Positions 63,824-64,000 of a stretch of DNA of 64,000 nucleotides are shown here, in pieces. This DNA is from Actinacidiphila glaucinigra. Its GTDB lineage: Bacteria; Actinomycetota; Actinomycetes; Streptomycetales; Streptomycetaceae. Within the stretch, counting starts at the first letter, position 1. Every line of letters starts with the position of its first letter. The position numbers were made by a program, and so were the translations under genes. Location of the stretch: positions 62,001 through 126,000 of the forward strand of contig NZ_FZOF01000001.1 in NCBI RefSeq assembly GCF_900188405.1. Reading direction: 5' to 3'. The notes beneath the pieces are model-generated. The model did not search any database and had not been told where the DNA came from. It saw nothing but the letters and a program-made list of their open reading frames with translations.

Positions 63824-64000
63824 CGCGCTCCCTCCGTTCCCGGGGCGGTCAGCGCCCCCGCCACCTCCGGCGGCAGCGGGCCCAGCCGCAGCAGACCGGC
63901 GACCAGGCGCGCCGTCAGGGCGTGCCAGGTGCCCGCGCCGCGCAGCATCGCGTGGTCGCCGCCCGGTACCACCAGGTGGCAGGCCTGGGCGCCCGCGGCC
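63820..64000 (-). CDS. Alpha/beta hydrolase, C-terminal part (runs off the window)
   Basis: The last 59 codons are visible on the minus strand. CHLVVPGGDHAMLRGAGTWH carries a GGDH motif at the position of the catalytic His of alpha/beta hydrolases; helices HALTARLVAGLLRLGP and a Gly/Ala tail follow. The nucleophile part lies beyond the window edge. It is upstream of the SDR/DUF2867 gene in the same direction. Confidence 0.6.
   Translation of the reverse strand, partial: AAGAQACHLVVPGGDHAMLRGAGTWHALTARLVAGLLRLGPLPPEVAGALTAPGTEGAR

Overview
The window is high-GC DNA with the codon use and gene content of a Streptomyces chromosome. The organism call rests on paired rodlins with two chaplins, a primary-type Hrd sigma factor beside dnaG, many GTG starts, frequent ATGA/GTGA gene overlaps, and several genes whose -10 box lies only 6-7 nt before the start codon. 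No rRNA, CRISPR array, insertion sequence or phage module was seen.

Region by region. 0-8 kb is core: sirohydrochlorin chelatase, dGTPase, a ferredoxin-reductase-type flavoenzyme, a GNAT, dnaG and an HrdA-like sigma factor. 8-13.5 kb runs leftward: a heterodimeric ABC exporter, xylulokinase and a small membrane protein. 13.6-15 kb holds two identical tRNA-Asn genes, a CAU tRNA and a three-gene mini-island (two Cys-rich mini-proteins and a GntR regulator). 15-25.6 kb is accessory: a GH88-type hydrolase beside a decayed alginate lyase, an NmrA protein, a PHP/CehA-type exported protein with a coupled unknown gene, a P450, a DUF1275 protein, and a DyP peroxidase-encapsulin operon.

26-33 kb is a development and cell-surface block. 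It has a cyclase-cupin fusion with KSalpha and KSbeta (a type II PKS core without a local ACP), two convergent rodlins, two chaplins and an exported subtilisin-like protease. It is followed by a cellulose-synthase-like glycosyltransferase. 35-42 kb carries an IclR regulator with an SMP-30 lactonase, a zinc-ribbon membrane protein, a quinone-oxidoreductase-like enzyme, a broken TetR gene and a GH3 beta-glucosidase. 42-48 kb contains a secreted RTX-like protein, an EI24 protein, a methyltransferase, a pyroglutamyl-peptidase-like protein and an aminotransferase with a Pro/Gln-rich tail.

48-58 kb is a leftward sugar-uptake and oxidation cluster: an enolase-superfamily sugar-acid dehydratase, a zinc alcohol dehydrogenase, an unknown protein, a ChvE-like binding protein, MmsA, MmsB and a mutarotase. 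58-64 kb has an SGNH lipoprotein, DUF3145, an MMPL transporter divergent from a MarR regulator, and an SDR/DUF2867 protein behind a truncated alpha/beta hydrolase.

The most interesting non-genic signal is a tandem 16-bp motif (GTTCGA-N-AT type, 19-bp repeat spacing). It occurs upstream of the IclR/SMP-30 pair and upstream of both transcription units of the sugar cluster 20 kb away. It suggests one regulon that joins mutarotase, dehydrogenase, lactonase and dehydratase into a non-phosphorylative aldose oxidation route.
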